From NCBI RefSeq assembly GCF_014235765.1, contig NZ_JACMYH010000003.1:248001-312000 (forward strand): a DNA stretch of 64,000 bases, given 5' to 3'. The position numbers were made by a program, and so were the translations under genes. The notes below the pieces were generated by a model. That model was given only the letters and a program-made list of their open reading frames with translations, was not told where the DNA came from and did no database searches. This stretch comes from Pseudomonas baltica. Lineage in GTDB: Bacteria > Pseudomonadota > Gammaproteobacteria > Pseudomonadales > Pseudomonadaceae. How positions within the stretch are numbered: the first letter of the stretch is position 1; the number at the start of each line of letters is the position of its first letter. Below are positions 47,522-57,313 of this stretch, piece by piece.

Positions 47522-47597
47522 GCGACCTTGTCGCTGCAGATATCACCACCGCGACCTTGTCGCTACAGATATCACGCCCGCGACCTTGTCGCTACAA
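47522..47597. repeat. Three tandem 29-bp repeats with palindromic core before gcvT
   Basis: Copies start at 47522, 47551 and 47580. Each begins with the palindrome GCGAC-CTT-GTCGC, followed by TACAGATATCAC in copies 1 and 2 (one change in copy 1: TGCAG). Copy 3 is cut after 18 bases and continues into TACAATGCGCCGC. The array ends 70 bases before the gcvT ATG, so it overlaps the promoter/leader. No glycine-riboswitch sequence is seen. Confidence 0.85.
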
Positions 47598-47667
47598 TGC
47601 GCCGCATCCGGCGCAGGCACCAAGGACAATTCGCCTGCGCTTTCGCCACGCCCGGAAGGAGAAACCC

Positions 47668-48750
47668 ATGGGACAGCGCACGCCTCTGTATGACCTGCAT
47701 CTTGCCCTCGGCGCAAAGCTGGTCGATTTTGGCGGTTGGGACATGCCCCTGCATTACGGCTCGCAAGTCGAAGAGCATCATCAGGTACGTCGCGATTGCG
47801 GCGTCTTCGACGTGTCGCATGTGACCGTGATCGATGTCCAAGGGCCGGACGCCCGGGCGTTCCTGCAATACCTGTTGGCCAACGATGTCGCCACCCTGAC
47901 CGGCCCTGGCCAGGCCTTGTACAGCGCCATGCTCAACGCCGAGGGCGGGATCGTGGACGATCTGATCGCCTACTGCACCGAGGAAGGCTATCGCCTGGTG
48001 GTCAATGCCGCCACCCGTGACAAGGACCTGGCCTGGCTCAGCGCCCAGGCAGGCACGTTCGATGTGCAATGGCGCGAGCGCCCCGAGCTGGCGTTGCTGG
48101 CCGTGCAAGGGCCGCAGGCACGGCGCAAGGTCGCCGACCTGCTGGGCAGCCAACGCCGCGAGCTGCTTTTGCAACTGAACCCTTTCGAAGGCCGTCACCA
48201 TCGCGACTGGTTCATTGCCCGCACCGGCTATACCGGCGAGGACGGTATCGAGATCGTCTTGCCCGCCGCGCAGGCGGTCGATTTCTTCAACGAATTGATC
48301 GGTGCGGGCATTTCGCCCATCGGCCTGGGCGCGCGCGATACGCTGCGTCTGGAAGCCGGGATGAACTTGTATGGCCAGGACATGGACGAGGCGCATTCGC
48401 CGCTGGCGTCCAACATGGCCGGCAGTGTGGCGTGGCAACCGAGCGCGCGCGCCTTCATCGGGCGCGAGGCGCTGGAGCGTGAACGGGCCGCCGGGCCGGC
48501 GATGAAACTGGTCGGCCTGGTGCTCGAAGAACGCGGGGTGCTGCGCGCGCATCAGGTGGTCCGCATCGCCGGAGTTGGCGAAGGAGAGATCACCAGTGGT
48601 AGTTTCTCCCCTACGCTGAGCAAGTCGATTGCATTGGCGCGTGTACCGATGGCGACCGCGGACCGTGCGGAAGTCGAGATACGTGGCAAATGGTACCCGG
48701 TACGGGTGGTCAAGCCGACCTTCGTCCGGCATGGTAGAACCCTGATCTGA
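47668..48750 (+). CDS. gcvT: Glycine cleavage system T protein (aminomethyltransferase)
   Basis: A 360-residue T protein that transfers the methylene carbon from the H-protein-bound aminomethyl group to tetrahydrofolate, releasing ammonia. The N-terminal [27 protein letters not shown] and the catalytic-Asp region [17 protein letters not shown] are typical, as are [17 protein letters not shown] and [19 protein letters not shown]. The start ATG at 47668 has the SD AAGGAG. It is followed by gcvH. The P protein gene does not follow. Confidence 0.96.
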   Translation: MGQRTPLYDLHLALGAKLVDFGGWDMPLHYGSQVEEHHQVRRDCGVFDVSHVTVIDVQGPDARAFLQYLLANDVATLTGPGQALYSAMLNAEGGIVDDLIAYCTEEGYRLVVNAATRDKDLAWLSAQAGTFDVQWRERPELALLAVQGPQARRKVADLLGSQRRELLLQLNPFEGRHHRDWFIARTGYTGEDGIEIVLPAAQAVDFFNELIGAGISPIGLGARDTLRLEAGMNLYGQDMDEAHSPLASNMAGSVAWQPSARAFIGREALERERAAGPAMKLVGLVLEERGVLRAHQVVRIAGVGEGEITSGSFSPTLSKSIALARVPMATADRAEVEIRGKWYPVRVVKPTFVRHGRTLI

Positions 48751-48794
48751 ATCGTATGGCGGGCTGGCCGCTGACCCTTGTTGAGGACAATGTT

Positions 48795-49178
48795 ATGAGC
48801 GATATCCCTGCTGAACTCCGTTTTGCCGAAAGCCACGAATGGGCACGCCTGGAAGCAGATGGCACGGTGACCGTGGGCATCAGCGATCACGCCCAGGAAG
48901 CCTTGGGTGACGTGGTGTTCATCGAGCTGCCGGAAGTCGGCAAGGTCTTCGCCGCCGGTGATCAGGCGGGCGTGGTCGAGTCGGTCAAGGCCGCTTCGGA
49001 CATCTACTCCCCAGTGGGGGGCGAGGTGGTCGCGATCAACGAAGCGTTGGCCGATGGCCCGGAAAGCGTCAACGGCGAACCCTATGGCGCCTGGTTCTTC
49101 AAGCTCAAGCCAAGCGCTGCCAGTGAGCTGGACACGCTGCTCGACGCTGCCGGCTACAAGGCCGCCATCGGCGAATGA
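48795..49178 (+). CDS. gcvH: Glycine cleavage system H protein
   Basis: A 127-residue lipoyl carrier of the glycine cleavage complex. The lipoylation site is Lys65 in [38 protein letters not shown] is the typical N-terminal region. It follows gcvT by 44 bases. The next gene in this direction would be gcvP in several pseudomonads, but here the convergent tauD gene begins only 37 bases after the stop. Confidence 0.97.
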   Translation: MSDIPAELRFAESHEWARLEADGTVTVGISDHAQEALGDVVFIELPEVGKVFAAGDQAGVVESVKAASDIYSPVGGEVVAINEALADGPESVNGEPYGAWFFKLKPSAASELDTLLDAAGYKAAIGE

Positions 49179-49186
49179 CGGCCAGC

Positions 49187-49208
49187 GGGGGCGGCCATCG
49201 CCGCCCCC
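49187..49208. terminator. GC-rich bidirectional hairpin between gcvH and tauD
   Basis: GGGGGCGGC (49187-49195), loop CATC and GCCGCCCCC (49200-49208) form a perfect 9-bp stem exactly in the 37-base gap between two convergent genes. It lacks a T-tract on either strand, so it may end transcription by Rho or simply protect the 3' ends. Confidence 0.65.
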
Positions 49209-49215
49209 CGTGCGT

Positions 49216-50049
49216 TCAATACGGTCGATCCCCCATTATCGTCGCTCGATGCATCACGCGTCGCTGCGGGCGGTAGTCGTCTATCGCGTAATGCTGGGTC
49301 ACGCGGTTGTCCCAGAAGGCCACGTCCCCTTGGCGCCATTGCCAGCGTACGCAGAACTCCGGACGCGTGCTGTGGGCGAACAGCAGGTCGAGCAGCGCCC
49401 GACTTTCAGCTGTCGAGAGTTCGTTGATGTGGGTGGTGAAACCATCGTTGACGAACAATGCCTTGCGCCCGCTGACCGGATGGGTCCGTACCACCGGGTG
49501 TGACAGCGGGGGATGTTGCCGGCGGGTCTGCTCCCAGCGCGCCAGTGCCTGGGCATCGCTGCCAAAGCGCTCCAGCGGAAAAGACTTGGCAAAATCGTGG
49601 GTGGCGGTCAAACCGTCGAGCAGGGTCTGCAACGGCCTGGACAACACCTCGAACGCCGCGATTCCGCTGGCCCAGCAAGTGTCCCCGCCAAAGGGCGGTA
49701 CCTGCTGGGCGGTCAGTATGGCGCCCATCGCCGGTTCCGCCAGAAAGGTCACGTCGGTGTGCCAGATGGCGTTGTCGCGTACGTCGGTCACGGCGGTGTC
49801 GAGCACCAGCACGTCGGGTTGCCCCGGCACACTGGGATAGATCGGATGAACGTGCAGGTCACCGAACTGCTGCGCCAGCCGTGCCTGCTGAAAAGGCGTC
49901 AGCTGCTGGTCGCGCCAGAACAGCACCTGATGGGCGAGCAGCGCGGCGTCGATCTCGCGCTGCTGGGCCGGGGTCAGTTCCCGACTGGGGTCGACGCCTT
50001 CGATGACCGCGCCGATGGTCGGGTTCAAGGGTGTGATGTGCAGAGTCAT
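49216..50049 (-). CDS. tauD: Taurine dioxygenase
   Basis: A 277-residue Fe(II)/2-oxoglutarate dioxygenase releasing sulfite from taurine under sulfur limitation. The facial triad is His97 and Asp99 ([10 protein letters not shown]) and His253 ([10 protein letters not shown]). The 2-oxoglutarate-binding Arg is in [11 protein letters not shown]. It is the last gene of tauABCD, 31 bases after tauC. The ATG at 50049 gives the family N-terminus [20 protein letters not shown]. Related alkyl-sulfatase dioxygenases cannot be excluded, but the length and context fit TauD. Confidence 0.92.
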   Translation of the reverse strand: MTLHITPLNPTIGAVIEGVDPSRELTPAQQREIDAALLAHQVLFWRDQQLTPFQQARLAQQFGDLHVHPIYPSVPGQPDVLVLDTAVTDVRDNAIWHTDVTFLAEPAMGAILTAQQVPPFGGDTCWASGIAAFEVLSRPLQTLLDGLTATHDFAKSFPLERFGSDAQALARWEQTRRQHPPLSHPVVRTHPVSGRKALFVNDGFTTHINELSTAESRALLDLLFAHSTRPEFCVRWQWRQGDVAFWDNRVTQHYAIDDYRPQRRVMHRATIMGDRPY

Positions 50050-50080
50050 GTTGGTCAGCTCTGTTGGCAAAGTGGCTGGT

Positions 50081-50911
50081 TCAGTGGCTCTGGCCGTGCC
50101 AGGGCACCAGGCGCCGCTGCAGGGCGCGCAGGCCCATTTCCAGAGCGAAGGCGATCAGCGCGATGACCAGGATGCCCAGCACCACCACATCGGTGACCAG
50201 AAATTGCGCGGCCGACTGCACCATGAAGCCCAGGCCGCTGGTGGCTGCGATCAACTCAGCGGCGACCAGGGTCGACCAGCCGACGCCCAGGCCGATGCGG
50301 ATACCGGTGAGGATGTCCGGCAGCGCACTGGGTATGATCACGTGGCGGATCAGTTGCGCCCGGGTGGCGCCCAGCGATTGCGCGGCGCGCAAACGGGCGG
50401 GATCGACATTGCGCACGCCGGTGGCCGTGGCGATGGCAATCGGCGCGAAGATGGCCAGGTAGATCAGCAACACCTTGGAGGTTTCACCGATGCCGCACCA
50501 GATCACGATGAGCGGCAGGTAGGCCAGCGGCGGGATGGGCCGGTAGAATTCGATCAGCGGGTCGAGAATGCCTTGCGCTATGCGGTTGTGGCCGATGGCG
50601 ATGCCCACCGGAATGGCGAACAGCACGGCGAATGCCAAGGCCAGGCCGATGCGCCCCAGGCTGGCACCCAAATGTTGCCACAACGTGGCGTCCATATAGC
50701 CCTGGGTTGCCAGCAGCCAGGCTTTGTCCAGCACCGCGCCGGGCGAGGGCAGGAACAGGGGCTCTATCAGCTCGGAGGCGGTCACCGCCCACCACAGTGC
50801 CAGCACGCCTGCCAGGGTCAGCGTGCTGATGGCGCGCGTACTCAAGCGCCAGGGCCGGCGCGCGGTAGGTGCGCGGGCGCTGTCGAGAGCGTGCGTCGGG
50901 TAGAGGCTCAT
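50081..50911 (-). CDS. tauC: Taurine ABC transporter permease
   Basis: A 276-residue inner-membrane permease of the NitT/TauT family. It shows a first helix at residues about 28-47 and the EAA loop in [30 protein letters not shown]. The [20 protein letters not shown] segment is typical of TauC/SsuC. The ATG overlaps the tauB stop (50908-50911), giving coupled translation. Confidence 0.92.
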   Translation of the reverse strand: MSLYPTHALDSARAPTARRPWRLSTRAISTLTLAGVLALWWAVTASELIEPLFLPSPGAVLDKAWLLATQGYMDATLWQHLGASLGRIGLALAFAVLFAIPVGIAIGHNRIAQGILDPLIEFYRPIPPLAYLPLIVIWCGIGETSKVLLIYLAIFAPIAIATATGVRNVDPARLRAAQSLGATRAQLIRHVIIPSALPDILTGIRIGLGVGWSTLVAAELIAATSGLGFMVQSAAQFLVTDVVVLGILVIALIAFALEMGLRALQRRLVPWHGQSH

Positions 50912-51714
50912 GCCGGCTCCTTGCGCGCAGTGGCGCCTTGGGTGACAACGCGCTGGGCGAAAACCTGGGCAAGGACGTGCTCGCGGGTCTCGATGAATCG
51001 GCGGTCGGACTTGATCGCCCGGGCGCTCTCGCCAGCGGCATAGCGCTGGCCGAAGTCCAGGCTCAGGCGCTCCTCGACATGGCCGGGGTTGGGCGCCAGC
51101 AGAATCAGGTCGGTGGCCAGGAATACCGCTTCTTCGATGTCGTGGGTAATCAGGAACACCGGCTTGGCGGTACGTTGCCAGACCTGCAGCAGCAACTCCT
51201 GCATCTGCTCCCGGGTGAACGCATCCAGTGCGCCGAACGGCTCGTCCATCAACAGCACCTGCGGGTCGGCCGCCAGTGCTCGAGCCAGGCCCACGCGTTG
51301 ACGCTGGCCACCGGAGAGTTGCCATATCTGTCGCTCGCCGAAACCTGCCAGGTCGACCAGCGCAAGCATGTCCCGCGCCCGCGCCTCACGCTGCGCCCGG
51401 CCGGTGCCTGCCAGTTGCAAACCGAAGGCGACATTGGTCAGGACGTCCTGCCAGGGCAACAAGGCGTCATCCTGAAAGACCACGCCACGGTCGGCCCCCG
51501 GCCCCTTCACCGCAACGCCGTCCAGCGTGATGCGGCCACTGCTGGGAGCCACGAAACCGGCGATCAGGTTGAGCAGCGAAGTCTTGCCGCTGCCCGACGG
51601 GCCCAGTGCGACGCACAGCTGCTGTGGCCCCAGGCTCAGCGAGATGTCTTGCAGCACCGGCTGCGCGGCGCCCGGGTAGTGGGCGCCGATACGGTCGAGA
51701 ATCAATTGGGCCAC
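50908..51714 (-). CDS. tauB: Taurine ABC transporter ATP-binding protein
   Basis: A 268-residue ABC ATPase. Walker [11 protein letters not shown]-loop [12 protein letters not shown], signature [17 protein letters not shown] and Walker [15 protein letters not shown] are all intact. No ATG is near the N-terminus. The GTG at 51714 ([21 protein letters not shown]), preceded by GGAG, is chosen. It lies 28 bases after tauA. Confidence 0.92.
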   Translation of the reverse strand: MAQLILDRIGAHYPGAAQPVLQDISLSLGPQQLCVALGPSGSGKTSLLNLIAGFVAPSSGRITLDGVAVKGPGADRGVVFQDDALLPWQDVLTNVAFGLQLAGTGRAQREARARDMLALVDLAGFGERQIWQLSGGQRQRVGLARALAADPQVLLMDEPFGALDAFTREQMQELLLQVWQRTAKPVFLITHDIEEAVFLATDLILLAPNPGHVEERLSLDFGQRYAAGESARAIKSDRRFIETREHVLAQVFAQRVVTQGATARKEPA

Positions 51715-51742
51715 GGTCGAACTCCGGTTGGCGTGCGCGCGA

Positions 51743-52723
51743 TCACTGAACGAACTGGGCGCTGACGTACGGCGTGTAGTCAGGCAGGAGCGCTTCCAGC
51801 TTGCCCTGCTCCTTGAGGAACTCGGCCGTCTTGGCCACCGCCTGCGCGGTGCCGCCACCCAGCAGCGCGGCGGAGGCCTGGGCCTGGGCATCGGGGTAGG
51901 TGGAGCCGGCGAGCAGGTCGGGGACGTCTGCGGCGTTGGCTCCCGTCAATTTGGCGATCTTGCGTACCGGCTCGGAATCGGCGGTCCACTGCGCCTGGTT
52001 CTTCGCATAGTCGGCGAACGAATCCAGCGTGACCTTGGCGAACCGGGCGATCACCTCGGGGTGCTTCTCGGCGTAATCCTTGCGCGCCACCCAGACCTCG
52101 AAAGTCGGTGCGCCCCACTGGCCGACCTGTGCGGCATCGGTGAGGGTCTTGCCGCTCTTGCGGATCTCGCCCAGCGCCGGCGACCAGACGAAGGCGCCGT
52201 CGATGTCGCCACGTTTCCACGCAGCGGCAATTTCGGCCGGCTGCAGGTTGACCACCTTGACCTTGCCTTCCAGACCCCAATGCTTCAACGCGCCGAGCAG
52301 GCTGTAGTGGGAAGTGGACACGAAAGGCGTTGCAATGGTCTTGCCGACCAACTGCTGCGGATTGTCGATACCGCTGCCGTTGCGCACCACCAGGGCTTCG
52401 GCGGAATTGATCTGCGCCGAAACGATGAAGGCGACGATGGGCAGCTTGCGTGAGGTGGCGGCTGCCAGCGGACTCGATCCCAGGTTGCCGATCTGTACAT
52501 CGCCCGAGGCAATCGCCGTGACCACTTCCGGGCCACTGTTGAAGCGACGCCAGTCGATCTTCTCGCCAATGGCCTTTTCATAGGTGCCATCGGCCTGGGC
52601 GACCTTGCTGGGGTCGATGCCGGTCTGGTAGCCGACGGTCAACGTGGCGGCCTGGATGCCCATGGCCAGGCTGGCCAGGGCCAGGGTGCTGACCAGTTTT
52701 CGTGCGAAATGCTGTTTGGCCAT
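51743..52723 (-). CDS. tauA: Taurine-binding periplasmic protein
   Basis: A 326-residue binding protein of the NitT/TauT class. The signal peptide ([20 protein letters not shown] ... IQA) is cleaved near residue 26, after which [20 protein letters not shown] and [20 protein letters not shown] give the taurine-site signature. It is the first gene of tauABCD. The AT-rich region upstream, shared with the divergent porin gene, should hold a CysB- or TauR-dependent promoter. Confidence 0.93.
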   Translation of the reverse strand: MAKQHFARKLVSTLALASLAMGIQAATLTVGYQTGIDPSKVAQADGTYEKAIGEKIDWRRFNSGPEVVTAIASGDVQIGNLGSSPLAAATSRKLPIVAFIVSAQINSAEALVVRNGSGIDNPQQLVGKTIATPFVSTSHYSLLGALKHWGLEGKVKVVNLQPAEIAAAWKRGDIDGAFVWSPALGEIRKSGKTLTDAAQVGQWGAPTFEVWVARKDYAEKHPEVIARFAKVTLDSFADYAKNQAQWTADSEPVRKIAKLTGANAADVPDLLAGSTYPDAQAQASAALLGGGTAQAVAKTAEFLKEQGKLEALLPDYTPYVSAQFVQ

Positions 52724-53139
52724 GGTGGCTGCCTTTTGCGAGAGTCGGGTGGCTGAGGACCTTCGAACCCGCGCTGCCAAAGCGCGAAACGGCAAGTGTC
52801 GGAAGGGCGAATGAGGGCGAATCTAAACGATATAAGAAACGGCTTTGAAATACCGTTTGGGAATTAGCTTATGTTTTGCAACTGGATTGAACTTTTTTGT
52901 TTGGACGCTCAAGGTTGTTATGCATTTAAATTCTAAAAAAACTTGAAACAATTCTTTTTGGTTTTGTGAAAATTTCGTTAACCTCGGCAACCAGAGTTTG
53001 GCTTAGACCAAGGTCTCGAATCGGCTTGTAAACATTGACTAACCGGTCACGCTTTGGCGCTAATCGCGCATCTGCGGACAAGGGGCGCCAGACCCCCGAC
53101 CAAAGACACCACAAAAATTAGAAACCAGAGGAGCATCAC
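52724..53139. promoter_or_regulatory. 416-base divergent regulatory region, tauA / OprD-type porin
   Basis: No gene is credible. The region is unusually AT-rich for this genome (about 52825-52980). An inverted repeat AAACGG (52837-52842) / CCGTTT (52853-52858) is flanked by GATATAAG and GCTTATG, a pattern like a CysB-type LysR site on the tauA side. Further on, TTTTTGTTTGGA and AAATTTCGTTAA stretches and TTGTAAACATTGACTAA lead to the porin. An SD AGAGGAG precedes the porin ATG. Confidence 0.45.
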
Positions 53140-54480
53140 ATGTACAAGCAGTCGCTCGCCGCAGCCATCGCGCTCGCCAGCATCTCCACCAGTGTCTACG
53201 CCGCCGATCCGGCACCCTCGGGTTTCCTCGAAGCCAGCAAAGCAACGCTGAGCTCGCGGACCATGTATTTCCGCAACGATACCCGTGAAGGCACGGCGAA
53301 CGACCAGGAAGAATCGGCTCAAGGCTTCCTCTTCAACTTCATTTCTGGCTACACCCCCGGCACCGTCGGCTTCGGTCTGGACGTGCAGGGCATGACCGGC
53401 ATCCACCTGGACGGCGGCCGCGGTCACCACCCGAACAACAACAGCTTCTTCCCCAGCGACACCGACGGTTCGGCCGAGAAGTCGTGGTCGCGTGTAGGCG
53501 CCAACGGCAAGGTCAAGTTCGCCAAGACCGAACTCAAGGTGGGTAGCGCACTGCAGCCCAACCTGCCGATCCTGGTATCCAACGATGGTCGCTTGCTGCC
53601 TGCGGTTTACCAGGGCGGTATCCTGACCTCCAAGGACCTGGACAACTTCACCTTCACCGCCGGCCGCCTGAACAAGTCTGCGGGCCGTGCGACCAGCAAC
53701 TACTCGGGCCTGGGCCTGAACGGCGGTACTCAGGACTCGAACAACTTCCAGTTCGCCGGTGTCGACTGGAAGGCCACCAAGGACCTGACCCTGCAGGTCT
53801 ACCACGCGCAGCTGGAAGACTATTACAAGCAGACTTTCCTCGGCGCCGTGCACGTACTGCCATTGGGTGAAGACCAGTCGTTCAAGACCGACCTGCGCTA
53901 CTTCGACAGCAGCTCCGACGGCAAGAACGGTGATGCTGGCTACCGCTTCAACAACAACAGCGGCTACGCCAAGAACCCTGGCGAAGTCGACAACAAGACC
54001 TGGAGTGCCATCTTCACCTACAGCATCGCTGGCCACGCATTCCTGGCCGGTTACCAGCAAGTGGGCGACGACGGCGGCATGCCGTTCATCAACAACGGCA
54101 GCGTTGTCGATGGCAACAACCGCAACGAAGGCAACGGCGGTTCCAGCGTCTATCTGTTCACCGACAGCATGGTCAACTCGTTCACCCGCGCTGGCGAAAA
54201 CACCACATTCGCCCAGTACTCCTATGACTTCAGCCGCATCGGCGTCCCTGGCCTGAAAGCCTCGGTTGCCTACCTGCATGGCGACGACATTCGCGCGGCC
54301 GGTACCGGTGACTCGAACAACTCCGAGTGGGAACGCGACATGCGCGTCGACTACGTGATCCAGAGCGGTCTGCTGAAGAACTTCGGCGCCACCCTGCGTA
54401 ACGGTACCTACCGCAGCGACGTCGGCACCAACACCGATCAGACCCGTCTGATCTTCAACTACACGTACGCTTTCAAGTAA
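53140..54480 (+). CDS. OprD family outer-membrane porin
   Basis: A 446-residue substrate-specific porin. The signal peptide (MYKQSLAAAIALASISTSVYA) is followed by SGFLEASKATLSSRTMYFRND, the OprD-family start, then alternating amphipathic strands and a C-terminal YTYAFK. Similar porins of this type (OprE/OprQ subgroup) are often called by habit. The substrate cannot be read from sequence. Position between tauABCD and lsfA-ssu suggests uptake of organosulfur compounds, an inference from context. A terminator follows. Confidence 0.88.
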   Translation: MYKQSLAAAIALASISTSVYAADPAPSGFLEASKATLSSRTMYFRNDTREGTANDQEESAQGFLFNFISGYTPGTVGFGLDVQGMTGIHLDGGRGHHPNNNSFFPSDTDGSAEKSWSRVGANGKVKFAKTELKVGSALQPNLPILVSNDGRLLPAVYQGGILTSKDLDNFTFTAGRLNKSAGRATSNYSGLGLNGGTQDSNNFQFAGVDWKATKDLTLQVYHAQLEDYYKQTFLGAVHVLPLGEDQSFKTDLRYFDSSSDGKNGDAGYRFNNNSGYAKNPGEVDNKTWSAIFTYSIAGHAFLAGYQQVGDDGGMPFINNGSVVDGNNRNEGNGGSSVYLFTDSMVNSFTRAGENTTFAQYSYDFSRIGVPGLKASVAYLHGDDIRAAGTGDSNNSEWERDMRVDYVIQSGLLKNFGATLRNGTYRSDVGTNTDQTRLIFNYTYAFK

Positions 54481-54493
54481 TACGTGCCGTTGG

Positions 54494-54520
54494 AAAAAGC
54501 CCGCCTTGTGCGGGCTTTTT
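54494..54520 (+). terminator. Rho-independent terminator after the porin gene
   Basis: AAAAAGCCCGC-CTTGT-GCGGGCTTTTT: an 11-bp stem with a 5-base loop and a T-run, 14 bases after the stop. It can act in both directions. Confidence 0.92.
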
Positions 54521-54632
54521 GTTTTCTGCCCTGGCGTTATTCCCGTTTCGCCTAGCCCCAGCACGATCCATTCTTTTTATTTCCTGGCCGCTCAGTGCAC
54601 AGTCATGCGCACAACAGCCCAGGAGCATCACC

Positions 54633-55271
54633 ATGACCATTCGACTCGGCGACATCGCCCCCGATTTCCAGCAGGACTCGAGCCAGGGCACCATCAGCTT
54701 CCATCAGTGGCTGGGCGACCAATGGGGGGTGCTGTTCTCGCACCCGGCCGACTTCACGCCGGTGTGCACCACCGAACTGGGTTTTACCGCCAAGCTCGCC
54801 GACGAGTTCGCCGGGCGCAACGTCAAGGCCATCGCGCTGTCGGTGGATCCGGTCGAATCCCATCACCGCTGGATCGGTGACATCGACGAGACCCAGGGCA
54901 CCACAGTGAATTTTCCGATCCTGGCCGATGCCGACCGCAAGGTGTCCCAGCTCTACGATCTGATTCACCCGAACGCCAGTGACACCCTTACGGTGCGTTC
55001 GCTGTTCGTCATCGACCCCAACAAGAAGGTGCGGCTGACCATCACGTACCCGGCCAGTACCGGGCGCAATTTCCACGAGATCCTGCGGGTGATCGATTCG
55101 CTGCAATTGACCGACAGCCACAAGGTCGCCACCCCGGCCAACTGGCAGGATGGCGATGACGTGGTGATCGTGCCTTCGCTCAAGGACGAAGAGGAAATCA
55201 GGCAGCGCTTCCCCAAGGGCTACACGGCAGTGAAACCCTACCTGCGCCTGACCCCCCAGCCCAACCGCTGA
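54633..55271 (+). CDS. lsfA: 1-Cys peroxiredoxin LsfA
   Basis: A 212-residue Prx6-type peroxiredoxin. The peroxidatic Cys45 is in HPADFTPVCTTELG. The long C-terminal extension (VATPANWQDGDDVVIVPSLK ... PKGYTAVKPYLRLTP) is typical of 1-Cys Prx. LsfA was described in P. putida as induced during sulfate starvation with sulfonates, and its position between the porin and ssu genes agrees. The start at 54633 is chosen over an open upstream extension. Confidence 0.92.
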   Translation: MTIRLGDIAPDFQQDSSQGTISFHQWLGDQWGVLFSHPADFTPVCTTELGFTAKLADEFAGRNVKAIALSVDPVESHHRWIGDIDETQGTTVNFPILADADRKVSQLYDLIHPNASDTLTVRSLFVIDPNKKVRLTITYPASTGRNFHEILRVIDSLQLTDSHKVATPANWQDGDDVVIVPSLKDEEEIRQRFPKGYTAVKPYLRLTPQPNR

Positions 55272-55295
55272 TCTGAACCTGATACAACTTGCCCT

Positions 55296-55385
55296 CTGTA
55301 GCAGCGGCGCAAGCCGCGTCCGGGACGTCGCGGTGTATCGAATGCACCGCATGGCCCGCTGACGCGGCTTGCGCCGCTGCTACAG
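55296..55385. repeat. Perfect 25-bp inverted repeat (REP family B)
   Basis: CTGTAGCAGCGGCGCAAGCC+GCGTC (55296-55320) and its exact reverse complement (55361-55385), separated by 40 bases. It is the same element as the three copies at 60105-60290, so the ssu operon is bracketed by family B repeats. Confidence 0.85.
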
Positions 55386-55429
55386 GTATCGCGGTGATAT
55401 CCATGCGGTGTGCGCAGCAGGGATAGGAA

Positions 55430-55500
55430 ATGTAGGTATATGTTTTTATCGAATAACCAAATGAATAAATATGATTTAAAGATATAAATCCTGCCTGCTA
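55430..55500 (+). promoter_or_regulatory. AT-rich promoter region of ssuE
   Basis: A markedly AT-rich stretch (GTAGGTATATGTTTTTATCG, then AATAACCAAATGAATAAATA and TGATTTAAAGATATAAATCC) lies 65-135 bases before ssuE. It is the expected location of CysB and SftR-type control known for Pseudomonas ssu operons. A TATAAAT element is near 55484. The exact sites cannot be fixed by eye. Confidence 0.45.
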
Positions 55501-55565
55501 CTGTTCCTTCCATTCCGGCGACTTCTCCAGAAGCGCTCCGATTTCGCTATTCAAGGATTTACCCC

Positions 55566-56159
55566 ATGCTGGTCGTATCCCTGGGCGGCAGCCCCAGCCT
55601 GCGCTCGCGCTCTGGTGTACTGCTGGAGCGCAGCAAGCAGTGGCTGCAACGACAAGGCGTCGAAGTGGTGACGTTTCAGGTACGGGACTTCCCGGCCGAA
55701 GACCTGCTGCATGCCCGCTTCGACAGCCCGCACGTACTGCATTTCAACGAACTGGTCGGCAAGGCCGATGGCCTGGTGGTTGCCACGCCGGTATACAAGG
55801 CGTCGTTCTCCGGTGCACTGAAGACCCTGCTCGACCTGCTTCCCGAGCGTGCCCTTAGCAACAAGGTGGTGCTGCCCATTGCCACCGGTGGCAGCATCGC
55901 CCACATGCTGGCGGTGGACTACGCGCTGAAACCAGTGCTGGCTTCGCTCAAGGCCCAGGAAATGCTCCAGGGCATCTTCGCCGACGACAGCCAGATCGCC
56001 TATGGCGAAGGCAGTCATGCAGCCCAGTTGGCGCCGGCGCTCGAGCAGCGCCTGGAAAATGCGCTGCAGGAGTTTCATGCCTTCCTGCTGCGCAAACCAC
56101 AGACCCATGACCCGGCCTTGCTCATGCAAAGCCTGCGCAGTGCCCGCTGGAGCATCTGA
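55566..56159 (+). CDS. ssuE: NAD(P)H-dependent FMN reductase SsuE
   Basis: A 197-residue flavodoxin-like reductase that supplies FMNH2 to SsuD. Motifs are [42 protein letters not shown] and [20 protein letters not shown]. It is the first gene of ssuEADCB. Family paralogues such as MsuE exist in pseudomonads, and the operon context supports SsuE. Confidence 0.94.
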   Translation: MLVVSLGGSPSLRSRSGVLLERSKQWLQRQGVEVVTFQVRDFPAEDLLHARFDSPHVLHFNELVGKADGLVVATPVYKASFSGALKTLLDLLPERALSNKVVLPIATGGSIAHMLAVDYALKPVLASLKAQEMLQGIFADDSQIAYGEGSHAAQLAPALEQRLENALQEFHAFLLRKPQTHDPALLMQSLRSARWSI

Positions 56160-56265
56160 TTCCAACCGCCGCTCGCGGCCGCGACACTTTTCGCTGTACC
56201 CACCTTACTGGCCCGCCAACGGGCAAGCAGGTGCAACCCAATTCCCCCTGCAGAAGGAGAGTGCC

Positions 56266-57231
56266 ATGCGCACCCTGTTCTTGCGTCGTGGCGTGGTCGC
56301 ACTGTTTGCTGCGGCTGTGTCGTTCGGCGCCATCACCCAGGCCCAGGCTGAAACCCTGCGCATCGGTTACCAGAAATACGGCACGCTGGTGCTGCTCAAG
56401 GCCAAGGGCACGCTGGAGAAACGCCTGGCGGCCCAGGGCGTCGACGTCAAATGGACCGAGTTTCCCGGCGGCCCGCAGTTGCTCGAAGGGCTGAACGTCG
56501 GTTCGATCGATTTCGGCGTGACCGGTGAAACCCCGCCGGTATTCGCCCAGGCCGCCGGGGCCGATCTGCTGTATGTGGCCTACGAGCCGCCAGCCCCGAC
56601 CAGCGAAGCGATCCTGGTACCCAAGGATTCGACGATCCGCTCGGTCGCTGAACTCAAGGGCAAGAAGGTTGCGCTGAACAAGGGTTCCAACGTGCATTAC
56701 CTGCTGGTGCGCGCGCTGGAAGAAGCCGGGCTCAAGTACTCCGACATCCAGACCGTCTACCTGCCGCCTTCCGATGCCCGCGCGGCGTTCGAGCGCGGCA
56801 GCGTCGATGCGTGGGTGATCTGGGATCCCTACCAGGCAGCGGCCGAGCAGCAGTTGCAGGCGCGCACCCTGCGCAACGGCCAGGGCATCGTCGACAACCT
56901 GCAGTTCTACCTGGCCACCAAACCCTATGCCGAGCAGCACCCCGAGGTGATCACCGCGCTGGTCGAGGAGGTGCGCGCCGTGGGCGAGTGGTCCAAGGCG
57001 CATCCCGAAGAAGTGACCGCCCAGGTCGCACCGTTGCTGGGCCTGCCAGCGGACATCACCCTGACCTCGGTGAAACGCCAAGGCTACGGCGCGCAATTTC
57101 TCAACCCGCAGACCGTCGCCGCGCAGCAGAAGATCGCCGACAGCTTTCACCAGCTCAAGCTGATCCCCAAGCCGCTGCGCATTCAGGATGTGATCTGGAC
57201 ACCGCCAGCCAACGTTGCCAAGGCACCGTGA
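56266..57231 (+). CDS. ssuA: Alkanesulfonate-binding periplasmic protein
   Basis: A 321-residue NitT/TauT-type binding protein with a signal peptide ([20 protein letters not shown] ... TQAQA) and the mature segments [40 protein letters not shown] and [18 protein letters not shown]. It lies 106 bases after ssuE. The start at 56266 follows an AAGGAGAG ribosome-binding site. Confidence 0.94.
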   Translation: MRTLFLRRGVVALFAAAVSFGAITQAQAETLRIGYQKYGTLVLLKAKGTLEKRLAAQGVDVKWTEFPGGPQLLEGLNVGSIDFGVTGETPPVFAQAAGADLLYVAYEPPAPTSEAILVPKDSTIRSVAELKGKKVALNKGSNVHYLLVRALEEAGLKYSDIQTVYLPPSDARAAFERGSVDAWVIWDPYQAAAEQQLQARTLRNGQGIVDNLQFYLATKPYAEQHPEVITALVEEVRAVGEWSKAHPEEVTAQVAPLLGLPADITLTSVKRQGYGAQFLNPQTVAAQQKIADSFHQLKLIPKPLRIQDVIWTPPANVAKAP

Positions 57232-57313
57232 TCCGCTGCGCCCCCGCCCCCGCCCCGGCACAACTGCACCGGTGCCCGCGCATCGGTTCCGAGCCACGTC
57301 AGGAGACAACTCC

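Noticed and set aside
47522..47667. Glycine riboswitch before gcvT
   Set aside because: No glycine aptamer core is visible; the leader is made of tandem palindromic repeats.
52926..53114. 62-residue frame on the minus strand in the tauA/porin gap
   Set aside because: It falls in the AT-rich regulatory region, has no ribosome-binding site or family resemblance.
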